Source: Nelumbo lutea
Taxonomy: Eukaryota > Streptophyta > Magnoliopsida > Proteales > Nelumbonaceae
Assembly: GCA_022828595.1 (NCBI GenBank)
Contig: JAKGHH010000006.1
Location: 15,620,499 to 15,684,498 of the forward strand
Direction of reading: 5' to 3'
DNA length: 64,000 nucleotides
Of the stretch, positions 1 to 11,702 are shown in pieces. The notes under the pieces are model-generated. The model made no database searches. It was given only the letters and a program-made list of their open reading frames with translations, and was not told the DNA's origin. Position 1 is the stretch's first letter. Each line of letters begins with the position of its first letter. The position numbers and the translations under genes were made by a program.

Positions 1-1103
1 TACTCCCCAATTCATTTTCATCTTCCGATAGACAGGGTTCAGATTGGGCTAACCAAGGGTAGACATGTCATTTAAAAAGTCATCCACTATATCTACCTTG
101 AATTCATCTTCCCCTAGGTTTGGATACTTAGAGGCACTAAAAACATTTAACCGGACTTTCCTCAAATGAAATGTTCATTTCTCCCGATTTACAGTTGATG
201 TTTGTATTGGTCGTCACTAGAATCGAACATCTTAAGATTATCGAGATGTGGTTCATTTTCTCGGTTAGGGTTATGTCTGTGATGATGAAATTCACTAGGA
301 AGTGACAACCCTCTAGCCTGACAATGACATTCTCAATAACACTTCGAGGAGTCTTAACTGACCAATTAGTGAGTTGCAGAATTACCAGGGTATGTTCTAA
401 CTCGTTGATCCTAAACCTGTCATATTTATATTGACCCCTAGATCCAATAAGGCCTGATCGAAAGTGATTCCAGAGATAACACAGCTTATGAGAGGAACAC
501 TAAGGTCTTTCATTTTTTGGGGAATCCTCCCACTCCTTAAGTGGTTGAATTTGTTGTGGAAGAAAACCCGGTGGTTGATTTTCAGGACTCAAAACCAGTT
601 GACTCGATAATTGCCCTACTCCTCTCCTCTTCTTGGCTTCAATTAGCTGTCATATTCGGCTCTCTAATCTATAGATGGGCTGCTGTTAATTTAGGATCAG
701 CTATTGAAGCTGCATGAATTGGTCATCTACTATACAGGTTTGAGGAGGTTGAGGGTAAGCCTAATACGGTTGGACCTGTTGGTTCCTAGGGTACACTTGT
801 TGGAATTAACTTTGTACTTGTGGCCTCTAAAATTGCTGGGCCATGGAGTTAGATGGATGATGATACTGTTGGGACTGTGTATGTGTTTGACATGGTTAAG
901 CCGGTTGAGTCCCAGGGCAATCTTTGTACTCCCATTGAGAGTGCATATCTGACAGGGGGTTTCTTGGCTTGGGCCCTATAAGTGAAGTTGGGCATATTTT
1001 CCCACCCAGGGTTATATGGGCTAAAGAATGGGTTAGCATTGGGTTGAAAAAATCTGTTGGCCGCATGTACTTGGTTTAGACTAACTAGTTGACATGGGCT
1101 CAC
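1..1103 (-). pseudogene. Ty3/gypsy Gag C-terminus and retropepsin remnant
   Basis: Minus-strand remnant of a plant Ty3/gypsy polyprotein, read from 1103 down to 1. The open stretch 1103-849 contains YNPGWENMPNF, which resembles the conserved YNPGW-type motif at the C-terminal end of Gag in Athila-like plant elements. Further down, an aspartic-protease active site appears as LLDLGVNIN (DLG codons at about 437-445), followed by a degenerate flap and second half near 60-240. Stops and frameshifts break the reading frame, so no functional protein is expected. The window starts inside the element, so reverse transcriptase, if present, lies outside. The Athila assignment is inferred from the motif; Ty3/gypsy itself is more secure. 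Confidence 0.7.
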
Positions 1104-1199
1104 GGTAGAGCACTAGCTAACATGATGGGCCAGGCTTGCACAGATGGAACATGATGGGTAGGATGACAATGTTGGGTATGGGCCACTTTGTTGACGACG

Positions 1200-1755
1200 C
1201 GCAAGGAGATTAGAAGGCTAAGAAGAAAGGGAGAAGGCACCCAATATTATGTAAAGCTGAGATTTAATGGATAAAGGTTGAATGGTGAAGATTAGAGGTT
1301 AGGTGGCTCCTAGGGTTAGAATGCTAAAAAGAGAGTGCCCTAGAATGGATGGTGGAGATTAGAAGGGATGGAAGGTGAGGATTTAGCAGTTAGGAGTGGC
1401 TAGGGTTTGTTAAGAGTGAAAAGATTAAAAGGCGCCTAGGGTTTGCTAAGGCGTGGAGAGCATGCAAATACAGTAGGAGGGGCACCAAACTGGGTTTAGT
1501 AGCTAGGAGGCGCCCTCCTGCTTTTAGTTTTTCACAAAAACACCTATTCTCTCAGCTGAACTTCACACCAGATTCCCAAAATCTGCATTTCAGCCATGAA
1601 AAATTCCCAGTTTTTCCCAGAATTTGCACAACTATCTTTAGAGACCACAACATTGCATTTAATTGGGAAAAGGGCACATCTTGACTATTCTAAGGCTGAA
1701 AATACCCCTGAATTGATGCCCTTAAGGCATCAAAATGCAGAATTATCTAGTTCTA
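1200..1755 (-). repeat. Left LTR-like inverted arm
   Basis: The reverse complement of this stretch aligns by eye with 5885-6560, at an estimated 75-80% identity. Shared blocks include the TTTTGATGCCTTAAG segment, the AATGTTGTGG segment and the CTCCTACTGTATT segment. It lies just upstream, in minus-strand sense, of the Gag/protease remnant, so it is probably LTR or leader sequence of that family. The match stops at about 1755, where hAT sequence begins. Confidence 0.65.
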
Positions 1756-2454
1756 GGTCTATGGGCCAGCACGACACAATACAACTATCCATGGCGTGTC
1801 GCTCGCGGCCCACATGCTGGCACGACCCAGCCCACGACACGGCCCGTGGGCCCATAGCGGGCCGCGCTTAGCCCATCCTATGAACTAGCCATTAGGGGCC
1901 CAACGACTAGTTCTGGCTTTTGGGGTTTTTTTACAAAAATACCGCTAACTACTATTAGGGGGTATTTATGTATTTTGGTTTTGGTGGGAGAAAGAATGAC
2001 ACAAATGCCCCCAACAACTATATAACTAGTTTAGGGGGCATTTTGGGTAAAGTGATAAATAACTTTACTATGACCAAAATACCCCTCTCAATAACTAAAA
2101 AATGACTAGTTTTTAGGGTATTTTGGGCAATTAAGTTATTTTCAATTCCTATAAATAATTATATCCTCCACCATTCTCATTACATCAATTCAACAATTCT
2201 CTTAATCTCTTCTCTAGTTCTCATACTTTCTCAAGTCTCAATCTCTTAATCTCTCTTACATTCTCTAATTCTCCAATTCTCAAATTTATTGAAGTTTCAA
2301 CAAGAAGAAGGTTTGCTCGACAGTTCAAGTATCTCAATTCTCAAGTTAGAAATTTGGGAGGCTTGGAGTCTTGGAGTTGAAAGGCTTCAACCATTGGAAT
2401 CAAGTTGGGATTTTGAACCGACAATCCGGGTAAGTGCAATTAAATTAATTTTTA

Positions 2455-4225
2455 TTTTTTAGAACTCAAAAAATGGTTGGTTGCTCCAAAAACCAATCCC
2501 AACATGTTCAAAGTCATCAGTATTAAGTCGCAACATGGTAGTATTAGCACCGATATGGATGCTATTGATATTGATGGAACTTCCACCTTTAATACTGATA
2601 TTAGGGTAAAGAAAAAGAATGCCACTAAGTTGATTAGCCCGGTTTAGAAAATATTTAAAATAAAGGAGGTTCAGGGGAAGGGAAAAAGAGTTGTTTGCCA
2701 AAAATGTAGGAAAAACTTTAGCTATTGTAGAAAGAAGAAGAAGAAGAAGAAGAAGAAGAAGAAGAAGAAGAGAGAAACAACACAAACACAAATTGGACGG
2801 GGGATTTTGGTACTTTTAAATATTCTCAAAAAAATGAGGTAAGAATTAGCAAAATACATGTTACATGCTGAACAACCATTTTTGTTAGCTGAAAATACTA
2901 AACTTGAAAAATGGTTACATAGTTTTGTAAATCCACAATTTACAAAAGTTTCTAGGAATACTATTAGATCAAATGCTTTTAAATTTTTTTTTATTCATAT
3001 AAACAAAATTTAATTTATATGTTATCAAATCTTAATTCTAAAGTTGCAATTACTTCTGATATTTGGACTTCTAAATTTAACATAAGATTAATGTTTACCG
3101 GTTATTTTATTGATGAATATTGGCTTTTAAATAAAAGAATTTTAAGTTTTACTAGGCTTGAATGACCACATATTGGCCACATTAGTTTTCATAATTCTAG
3201 TAATAATGATTTAGAAATAAATATTTTAAAATCTCAATTAAAATTATGTTTAAATGGTAAATTATTTTATATCAAATGTACATGTCACATCTTAAATTTA
3301 TGTATTCAAGAAGTTTTAAATATTATTTCTACTCATATTTCTAAAATTAGAAATTGTATTATATATTTTAAAAGTTCTAGAGCAAGAAAATAAGAATTTA
3401 AATATTTATTTAACATTTTATATTAGATGTTAAATATAGATGGGATTCTACCTATGCTATGTTAGAAAGTTGTATTTCTCACAAACAAATTCTCAGTGAT
3501 TTTTATAATGCAAAAATGCCTACTGATATTATATTTGAGGGAGACTGGGAAATGATAATTTGTATAAGAGATCTTTTTACACTTTTTTATGATGCAACTA
3601 ATGAATTATCGGGTATTTATTACCCAACTAGTTGAAATTTAGCTTATCAATTAATGATGATTAGTGATTGTTTTGCAAAATATAAAAAGAATCCACAATT
3701 TAAAAGTAATGTTGAAATAATGGAAAATAAATTTAAAAAATATTGGCAGAACATTTCTCCTCTTTATTGCTAGGTTCAATATCAAATCCTAGGAATAGGA
3801 AAGATGGTTTAGATATTTTACTTGAAACATATTGTGAAAATATGAATATTGAAATTGGAAATAAAAAAGAAGAAATTAGTAGTTTATTGTTTGAAATGTA
3901 TAGTTTATATGAATCTAAAGTAATGGGAAATAATAAAAATTCTACAAGTTATACAACTGCATCTTCCACTTCTAAACTTGAGTCTAGTAGTGGAAGAAAA
4001 AAAATTATTTAATAAGAGGAAGAAATCCACAGCCTCAACAAGTTTTAGTGTAGGTACTGGGGTGTTGGATGACAAGGGAAGTTGTATGAATGATGAAAGC
4101 TTAGAGATGTGCATTTGCTTTAAAGATTGACTGAATGCTGAAAATAGACTACAAGACAAAGGAGGGCATGACGCTACACCTGATGTTTCACTTGAAGCAA
4201 ATGATCAAAGTCAAGAACAATAGAA
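2455..4225 (+). pseudogene. hAT transposase pseudogene, copy 1
   Basis: Broken transposase reading frame. Recognisable pieces in order are a BED-finger region (about 2600-2730) cut off by a GAA microsatellite, a catalytic-domain start near 3030-3075 (SNLNSKVAITSDIWTS), a middle section with CTCHILNLCIQE near 3270-3315, and a C-terminal segment from 3743 on. The C-terminal dimerisation region is partly deleted: serine-rich linker sequence joins directly to GVLDDKGSCMNDESLEMC near 4055-4110. Many stops and frameshifts make it non-functional. It would have encoded the cut-and-paste enzyme of the surrounding element. Family assignment is firm from the order of motifs. Confidence 0.75.
2733..2771 (+). 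repeat. (GAA)n microsatellite inside hAT copy 1
   Basis: About 13 GAA/AAG triplets in a row. They sit where the second half of the BED zinc finger is expected, because copy 2 still shows the histidine part (GHFDRHMTTHM) at about 2200-2240 after 20 kb, i.e. 22200-22240. The expansion has replaced or interrupted that domain. Confidence 0.85.
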
Positions 4226-4850
4226 GAAAATGATGAAGTCAATATTTTTTGTATACTCAAAAGTTGTATAGCATTTTTTCAAAATATTGTAAATTTTGTT
4301 TTAATTTTATTTAATTTATTTGATATTTTTTTAATAATGTAATTTTTATTTTCAATTTGTAACTATATTGTATTTTTACATTTTATTAATTTATTCCATT
4401 TTCCAATTTTCATATTTCATTCATCCAATCATTGTATGCTTTTTATCATTCAAATTTAAATGAAATAAAATTCCTATTTTTCTTCCAATTTGTTATTCAC
4501 TTTGAGTCTTTGCCTCTTCGACATCTTATTTGGTTAAGTATTTTTTTTTCATTTATTTGTTAGATTTCCTATTTTTCAAATAGTTCCCAAAGGAAAGTTA
4601 AATATTTTAGTTTTACTTGGAAAAGAAATTAAAAAATAAAAAATGTCAAAAAAAATTGCCTAGCCCAATTCAACCCATGCCCAAGGCCCGACCTGTGGTC
4701 CAACCCGGCATGGCTTGTAGCCCGCCTGGCCCAGGCCTATGGCACAGCACGAACCTGCATGGGCTTGGGTTGTGGGCTATGTCGGGCCAACCCCCCAAAT
4801 TATCCTTGGGGAGGGTGGCACAATCTGCACAATGATCTGAAATTTTATCT

Positions 4851-5884
4851 TTATATTCTTTTATATTATTTGGAATGATTTTATGGTAAATTCTTGAATT
4901 CTTGGGCTGAAGGTGTGATAGAGATCAAATTCTTTATTGTGGCAAGTTTAAAGCACACCATGCGATTTTGATTTTCATGGTTTGTAATTAATTTTTTTAT
5001 TTTTCAAAACAAAATGTATTAGGTTTCTTTTTCTTGATGTAAGCATTAGAAATTAGGGTTTTCTAGAACAAGTTAGATATCACAAAGAATGATGGAGAAC
5101 AAGATCGATGTGGAGATAATAGGTCGATGGATTCCTATAGATTGTCCATATTAGATTCAAACCATCACACTATCAGCCTAGTTATTTTATTCTATTATGT
5201 TGTTGATCATTTGTTGATTTGATTGTAAATCATACCTAAGAATTTTCAAGATCATAGTTTTTTTGAATTGATGCATGTTTTGGGCACCAAAGCCTAGGCC
5301 GATTTGGCCTAGTTTTGGTCTACCTCACATGGGTCGAACCTAGGGTTCTTTAGGGATGGTTAATAGCCCCTTGAATAACTGATTAAGTGATCAATTTTGG
5401 ACCTCAGCCAGGGGTTTGATAGGCCATTGCATTTGACCCACACTTGTGAAACCTAGTTGGGTTTAGATTAAAGCAAGATAAACCCATTTCAGCATGGACT
5501 ACAATATTGGCCGAACTACTTCTTGCAGTTGGGATCAAATATGAAGACAAGTGGACCTGGGTTTTACAAGATTTAAGTTGATTCTTGATCAATTATGTGT
5601 GATAAGTTATGTGAATATTGATGTAGGCGCCCATGGCCCAAATCAATACCACGTGCGCATGTGGCAGACAACGGCGCACAAGGTGGACCCAATTAGGGTA
5701 CACACAAAGCAGAGGCTGATACATGACGCGGGGCCAATAGCGCAGCCATACACAATGGCCTTGGATGGCTGCGCTCCTCAAGGTTGGACTACATCCTGAT
5801 CGTCCGTGCCCATCTACCTCCAGGCCACCTCAAGAATAAATAGGGGAAACCCTCTCAAGGTAAACATTTGGACTCTGGATTACT
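4851..5884. other. No gene seen; AT-rich then LTR-like
   Basis: Bases 4851-5280 are AT-rich with no coding signal. From about 5280 the composition rises and 5830-5846 holds a TATA-like AATAAATAGGGG followed by the right LTR-like arm, so 5300-5884 is probably U3 of that LTR. Small open frames near 5400-5800 overlap on both strands and show no recognisable protein. Confidence 0.5.
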
Positions 5885-6750
5885 GATAACTTTGTATTTT
5901 GATGCCTTAAGGACATCATTTTAGGGGTATTTTAGACCTTAGACTGACTAATCTATACCCTTTTTTTTTCGTTAAATTCAATGTTGTGGCCTCTGAGGGT
6001 CCTTGTGCAAATTCTGGGTAAAAACTAGGAAATTTATAGAGTTTTCTGCAAATTTTGGGAAGTTGGTGAGAATTCCAGTTGAGAGAGGGGTTGTTTCTAT
6101 GAAAAACAGAGCACAGGAGGGCACCTCCTATCTACTAAACACAGAAAGGTACCCCTCCTACTGTATTAGCATACTCCCCTCTCCTTAGCAAACCCTAGGG
6201 TGCTCATTCCTTTCACCTCTAACAAACCCTAGCCGCCCCTAACTACTAAATATTCACCTTCTACTCCTCCTTAACATCTAATCTCAACCATCCAAGCCTT
6301 AGCAACCTCTCATACCCTTAGATCTTCGCATTGCAATCTCCACCCTCCATTCTAGGGTGCCATCTCTTTAGCATTCTAACCCTAAGGTGCCACCCACTCC
6401 TTTTAATCTCGACCTTTCAGCCCTAAGTGCCCAAATCTTCACCATTCAATCCTAAGAGCTTAAATCCCGACCCTCCATAATTATAGGTGCCCTCTCCTTT
6501 TCACTCTAACCGTAGGATCCCTTTAGTTTAATCCTAATCCTCCATTCCTAAACCCTAGGGACGCCCATTTTCTGCATAAAGCCACTAGTCGCCCCTCTCT
6601 TTCTCTCTAATCCTAGTTTTGTTCACCCTTGAGAAGGGGTTGGTTAGCCTAGTTCACAAGGCCAAGGCTTCTTGAGTGGTTCAAGGGTTACAGGAAGAAG
6701 GACTTCTAGTTCTTGTCAGGAGGGGTTCCTGCAAGCAATTCGTCCAACTT
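5885..6750 (+). repeat. Right LTR-like inverted arm
   Basis: Plus-strand partner of 1200-1755, matching through at least 6560. A TATA-like box lies just upstream at 5830-5846. Near 6745-6775 the sequence reads GCAACTGTCGCCACTGGGG, which resembles the primer-binding area of some plant gypsy elements. This would make the arm the end of a 5' LTR in plus orientation. No matching internal gag follows directly. Confidence 0.55.
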
Positions 6751-7690
6751 GCAACTGTCGCCACTGGGGCTGATCCACCATTTTTATTTTGTTTTATTTT
6801 CTTTCTTTTGTTATTCAGTTTTTCTAGCAATTTAATTTCTACAATTTTCGATTTTGGTTTGATTTAATTTCTGTTTTTCTTTGTCTTTTGCAAATCTTAA
6901 TTCTCCCAGTTCAAGACTAAGGTGCCTCGAGGGGTTCGAGGGATGAACGGAGGAGGAACTGCTTGCAGTTTGTCTTCCCGGAAAGCTACCACCACTAGAT
7001 CCAAATTTCAGCATATTTTTGTTTATTTTTTTTGTTAATTTCAGTTTTATTTAATTTCAGAATTTTATTTTCTTATTTTCTGCAAATCCCAAATCTGTTT
7101 TCTTTTTCTTATTTGTCTGGAACAAAATAATAATTTTTAACCTTGCTTTCCTGAGGATTCGACCTCTTCCTCACCACTAAACTATGTTCTTTATTTAGTT
7201 TTGAGGATTGGAAAAATATAAATTATTAAACTGGCATCCCGGGTGCACCAATTACTAAGAGCACCCTTATTCCCTTTGTGGCCTCGTTTGAACATCCTAA
7301 CCTCAGGCCTCGTCTAACCTACATTGCACCTGTATTAACTTGACTGTCAGAGTCTCCACCCAGGGCCTCTAACGTTTTCCCTCTCTCTCTTCGTAGGACT
7401 GGCCTACTGGCCCTCATCTACGGTAAACCTTGGACTCCTTAGTCGGTCCTCGCTTGGATGTGGATTTACCTTGTTGCCCTCGGTCCATTGACCTCAAACT
7501 TAAGAATTCACTTTTAAGCTTCAGCCAACATAGAAAGAAACACCAGGAATGCTTAGAACTTGGTCACAACGGACCAATTCCAAGTGGTGCTCAACTAGCT
7601 TGACAACCTCGCATAGAGGTTGGATGAGGTGGGGCGCTTGGCAAGAAGCCACCCTTAGGGTAGTCACCCCGTTGGAAGCCTAGGGCACCA
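6751..7690. other. Retroelement leader-like sequence, no gene
   Basis: T-rich and low in coding signal. Bases 6650-6770 and 6915-7010 each contain a GGTTC-type phrase followed by a GGAGGA and a TGCAA/TGCAG block, suggesting an old internal duplication. Bases 7255-7690 are GC-richer and probably belong to the leader or LTR end of the gag-pol element that follows. I could not find a convincing second LTR copy for it. Confidence 0.4.
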
Positions 7691-9130
7691 TGGCGAACGA
7701 GTGTCCCCGGACCCATTATCCATTGGCCCATTCGGATCCAATAGGGCCAACCCCTCAAAATCCAATAGTTTCTAACATGCCATGACCAAGGACATCATCA
7801 CCGCCAACAAGAAAGCCATTGGGATGAAGGCGAGCGATCGGGCTACCACAACCCCCTTCGAGGGCCGAAGGCCGATGCCGCACCTCTCCCTCTCATGTCT
7901 CGGACCTTCAAGAATTCCTGAATGATAGGAGGGCCAGAAGAAATGGGCATGTACCCGCATCAGAGTACTCAGGAAACAAGCTGACCCGTTCTGTGTCTCG
8001 GAGAACTAGGATGAGGCCTAGGCCCCCATCAACCAGAAAATCATTGACCTACAGTGCAACTCGGCACTGTCAAAGATGAACTCTGCCAGGTTAAGGAGGG
8101 CCAAGCCAACACCTCGGCAAGCTAGAACCCCTTGTTTGGGAAGATGGATACTTCACCCCTGACATCACCTCAGAGCCCTGCCCACCACACTTCAAAGCGT
8201 CGATGCTCAAAATGTACAATGGAACATCCGATCTGGACAACCACTTGGAAAGTTCCAAGGCACTCATGCTCTTTTACGGATACTTTGACGCCTTGATGTG
8301 CTGGACTTTCCAAGTGACATTCAAGGGTGCAGCCCACCGATGGTTCTCTTGGCTCCCCCATTGGTCCATTAGCTCGTGGGAGCAATTCGCTAGTCTCTTC
8401 TTGCCCACTTTATCAGTAGCCAACGAAAACAGAAGAGTGTATCTCACTCATGACTATCCAACAAAAGCATAGCAAGAATCTGCAGTCCTATATTGATCGC
8501 TTCAAGAAGGAGGAGCTCGAGGTACAAGACCTCGACCCCATGGTCTCCATGCATGTAGCCATCAATGGCCTCTTGCCGGTCTCGGCCTTCAAGTGCTCAG
8601 TAGCCAAGACACTGCCCAAGTCCAAGGCAGAATTTTTGAAGAAGTCACAAAAGTACATCACCGCCGAGGAGGCCTCAACCGGTGACCACCAAGAGGGAGA
8701 GACCAACCACCACCACAGAGGCCCAAAGAAGAGAATAAATGGAGACAACCACAACAATAATAACAACAACAACAACAAGGACAACAAGAAGCCACCGGCC
8801 TCAGCCTTGGCTTATAGTAAGTACACACCACTCAACTTCACCCAAACAAAAATTCTCATGCAAGTAGGGAAGGAGGAGTATGTGAAGTGGTTCGAAAAGA
8901 TTAAGAGGAACCCCAAAAGGGGCAATCCAAAGAAGTATTACAAGTACCACGGCGGCACCGGCCACAATATTGAGGACTGCTACGAACATCACCACGGACA
9001 TTTGAAGCAATACGTGCGTGGCGAGGCCGACAACTCATCCGCACAACAACAACAACAACAGTTAGCAGGCATCATAAACATCATCATTAAATATCCAGGG
9101 GCCAGCCCCCAAGAAGCCAAAGCAGAGTGA
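7691..9130 (+). pseudogene. Tat-type Ty3/gypsy gag (broken)
   Basis: Capsid-nucleocapsid gene of a Tat-type Ty3/gypsy retrotransposon. The likely start is the ATG at 7691 (MANECPRTHYP). Stops and a shift break the first third. The retrotransposon gag domain begins near 8203 with MYNGTSDLDNHLESSKALM and continues through GAAHRWFSWLP. The frame then moves, with the rest at 8450-9127. A poly-Asn tract lies at about 8750-8775. A degenerate zinc-knuckle region is at 8935-9010 (YKYHGGTGHNIEDCY), followed by a poly-Gln tract near 9043-9061. It is fused in order with protease and reverse transcriptase downstream. The Tat lineage call rests on the style of the gag and the antisense partner ORF. Confidence 0.75.
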
Positions 9131-9600
9131 AGTCCTCACATTCACATATGAGGACTTGAAGTGGATCTTGGTCCCCCATGACAGCACATTAGTTATGTTC
9201 GTCGTCATCACGAATTTCATGGTGAAGAGGATACTGGTGGGTAGCGTCTCCTCAGCCAGAATCCTCTTCTACAATGCCTTCAAAAGAATGAAGCTGGTGC
9301 TCGAGAGCCTCCAACCTTCTGATGTGCTACTCGTTAGCTTCTTCAGAAACATGGTCAAACTGAAGGGAAGAGTCACCCTGCCAGTCATGATAGGGACAAA
9401 ACCTCGATAGGTGATGAAGATGAACAAGTTCCTAGTCGTGAATATTGACTCACCCTACAACGTCATCATTGGATGGCCGACCCTCCATGCATTCAAGACA
9501 ACCATCTCCTCTTACCACTTCACCCTCAAGTTCCCCATTGAACATGGCATTGGAGTCATCCAGGTTTTGTCCCTATCATGATCAACAAACTGCTCGCTAG
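9131..9600 (+). pseudogene. Tat-type aspartic protease (inactive)
   Basis: Retropepsin segment between gag and reverse transcriptase. The open frame 9156-9410 covers the active-site area, which reads VKRILVGSVSSARILFYNAF. The catalytic Asp expected after the ILV strand is Gly here. The second half, DSPYNVIIGWPTLHAF, follows from about 9445 to 9495 after a stop at 9408. With the catalytic Asp missing and the frame broken, no protease activity is expected. Confidence 0.72.
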
Positions 9601-9741
9601 TATTACGTGGTGGCACTAAAAGACAAGAACAAGGAAAATCTTCCATTGGAAGGCCTCGACCTTAGGGAGGAGCTAGCGAGTTGAAGCCAACCAGCCGAGG
9701 ACCTCGACTCAATACTCCTAGACGAGGCCGAGCCTGAGAGA

Positions 9742-10530
9742 ATGGTTCGTATCGGGTCCAAACTGGTAAGTTTCCTCAAAGCTAATATCGACATCTTTGC
9801 TTGGTCTGCCATTGACATGCCCAGAATTGACACTTTGGTCATTACTCATAGGTTGAGCATGGACCTGAGCTCTAGGCCAGTTCGAAAGAAGAAGATGAGC
9901 TTTACACCAGAGTGGTGGAAGACCAAAGGAGAGGAAGTTGACAAAATACTCGATGCTAGTTTCATTCGAGAGGTACATTACCCTAATTGTTTGTCCAATC
10001 TGATTCTGGTGAAGAAAGCTAATGGGAAGTGGTGGATCTGTTTTGACTTCACAGACCTCAATCGAGCCTACCCCAAAGATAGTTTTCCTTTGCCAAGGAT
10101 AGACTACCTCGTCGATGCCACTACAGGGTATGAGCTACTCAACTTCATGGATGCCTTCTCTAGATATAACCAAATCAAGATGCATGCCGAGGATGAGGAG
10201 AAGACATCGTTCATCACTAAGAACAACGCATATTGTTACAAGGTCATGCCCTTCGACCTCAAGAACGTTGGGGCCACGTACCAACACCTCATGCACAAAG
10301 TCTTCAAGCACCAAATGGGAAGAAACATTGAATCCTACGTGGACAACATGGTTGTGAAGAGCCAGAAATCCAACCAGCATACCTCAGACCTAGCCGAGAC
10401 CCTCAACACCATGTGGAAGTACAATATGAATCTTAATCCTAGCAAGTGTGCCTTCAATGTCACATCAGGCAAGTTCTTAGGCTTCATCGTCACGCAGCGG
10501 GGTATAGAGGCCAACCCAGAAAAAAATTGA
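9742..10530 (+). pseudogene. Tat-type reverse transcriptase (inactive, truncated)
   Basis: A 262-residue open frame holds the reverse transcriptase core: NIDIFAWSAIDMPRI at the start, then LILVKKANGKWWICFDFTDLN, DSFPLPRID, NFMDAFSRYNQIKM and the polymerase box. The box reads YVDNM at about 10336-10350 where the family has YVDD, so the second catalytic Asp is Asn. The frame ends at 10527-10530 after FLGFIVTQRGIEANPEKN, exactly where the RNase H connection should begin. RNase H and most of integrase are absent. The open frame is unusually long for such an old element, but the loss of the Asp and the downstream deletion make it inactive. Confidence 0.85.
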
Positions 10531-10559
10531 GCTATTCTTGACATGGCACCCCCTTAGAG

Positions 10560-10925
10560 AGCAGGTTGTCGGGCTTCGTTGTCAAGTAAGTTCCTAAGCT
10601 AAAATCGATGAAGAACTTAGAATCAACCTAGACCTATTGGAAGAAGTCCAAGAGCAGGCACAAATCAAGGTGGTGGCCTACCAACAGAGGGTAGCCCGCT
10701 AGTACAACTCAAGGGTGAAAGAAAGACAGTACCAGAAAGGAGACATCATCCTCAGGAAAGTCATGGTGTTGAGCTTGGTGTAGGCAAGCTTGGCCCCAAT
10801 TGGGAAGGTTCCTATAGAATCAAGTAGGCTGTCGGCCTCGACATATTTTGGCTCGAGTATCTGAACGAAAGACCAGTCCCTCGAACATTGAACTCAGAGA
10901 ACCTTCATATGTATTATCAGTGAAT
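10560..10925 (+). pseudogene. Tat-type integrase C-terminal tail
   Basis: Downstream of a deletion junction near 10545-10600 the sequence encodes NLDLLEEVQEQAQIKVVAYQQ, VARYYNSRVKERQYQKGDIIL (with one stop in place of a residue) and a final LNSENLH-like end. This is the C-terminal tail of a Ty3/gypsy integrase. The catalytic core and all of RNase H are missing, so roughly 1.5-2 kb was lost by an internal deletion. Confidence 0.7.
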
Positions 10926-11702
10926 GTACTCCTTAGTGGCTGAACAATGAATAAAAGTTCAAAGTTCCTTCCCCATCGGCTCCAACTCTTAGTGTATAAG
11001 TTCTTATTTTGCTAACTATCGGGACCCCTCGGCCACATGACCAGCTGACGCATACAACCTCCCCTGATGTTACATGCTTAGACTAGAAGAAGGTTAAGGC
11101 ACACGGTTCCTTATGAACCATATGTCAACTTCGCCTTCACGCTAATGCAAGGAACGACGGGACCCCGGCTATAAGCATCAGCCAATGACCTTGACCTACC
11201 ACAAACAAACACACTAAAAATAACCTAAGTACTTTTCCAAGTAGGAAGCGCATTGCGTCCTCATCCTTGGCACCACGACGACTTAGTTCAGTTTCACTCG
11301 ACCAATCTTAGTGGGGTGTTGAATGAGCCAGGAAAGCTAAGGCGTTCGCCTCCCTCCCTTCCTTGCTAAGGAAAGGGGCCCAGACACCTCAGTGACATAG
11401 CTTGGCCTTGGATAAACTCCTTTAACTCTTCCTAAGTGAATGACTAAGTAGTGAGCCACCTCGATTGACTTCTTTGTGACTTGTGGCCTCTTGGAAGGGG
11501 GCACCAACCCTCGACAAAAAAAAAAGAAGTGCAAGTGCAAAAAACAAACATTTAAGGCACAAGTTACGCAAAAAGTATATTTCATTGAGTATGATTGTTT
11601 TGTTTTACAAAACATTGGCCTCGGATGGGGAGGTCGAGCCCTTTACAAAAAGTAACTTAAACAAAATGACAAACAAAAAGAAAGAAGAAGAAAAGGAGCA
11701 GC
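10926..11702. other. Non-coding spacer after pol remnant
   Basis: No supported gene. It lies between the sense pol remnant and the C-terminal end of the antisense ORF. It contains AATAAAA at about 10949-10955 soon after the pol stop, which could have served as a polyadenylation signal. Confidence 0.4.

Larger units (their letters stand above)
1756..4850 (+). mobile_element. Decayed hAT DNA transposon, copy 1
   Basis: A hAT element about 3.1 kb long. Its outer 100-200 bp at both ends are GC-rich and full of GGCCC, CCCGAC and GCACGAC words (1760-1875 and 4670-4800), as is common in subterminal regions of plant hAT elements. Bases 1925-2430 resemble the leader of the second copy at 21385-21880, including a TATA-like CCTATAAATA and CT-rich leader. 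The ends are approximate: the left end is set by where the inverted LTR-like arm stops, and no clean 8-bp target duplication was found. Confidence 0.65.

Noticed and set aside
2459..2791. 110-codon minus frame with a leucine run
   Set aside because: It is the reverse strand of the GAA microsatellite and hAT coding sequence.
8488..9010. Minus-strand open frames opposite the Tat-type gag
   Set aside because: They mirror the gag coding strand, including leucine runs from the AAC/CAA repeats, and match no family.
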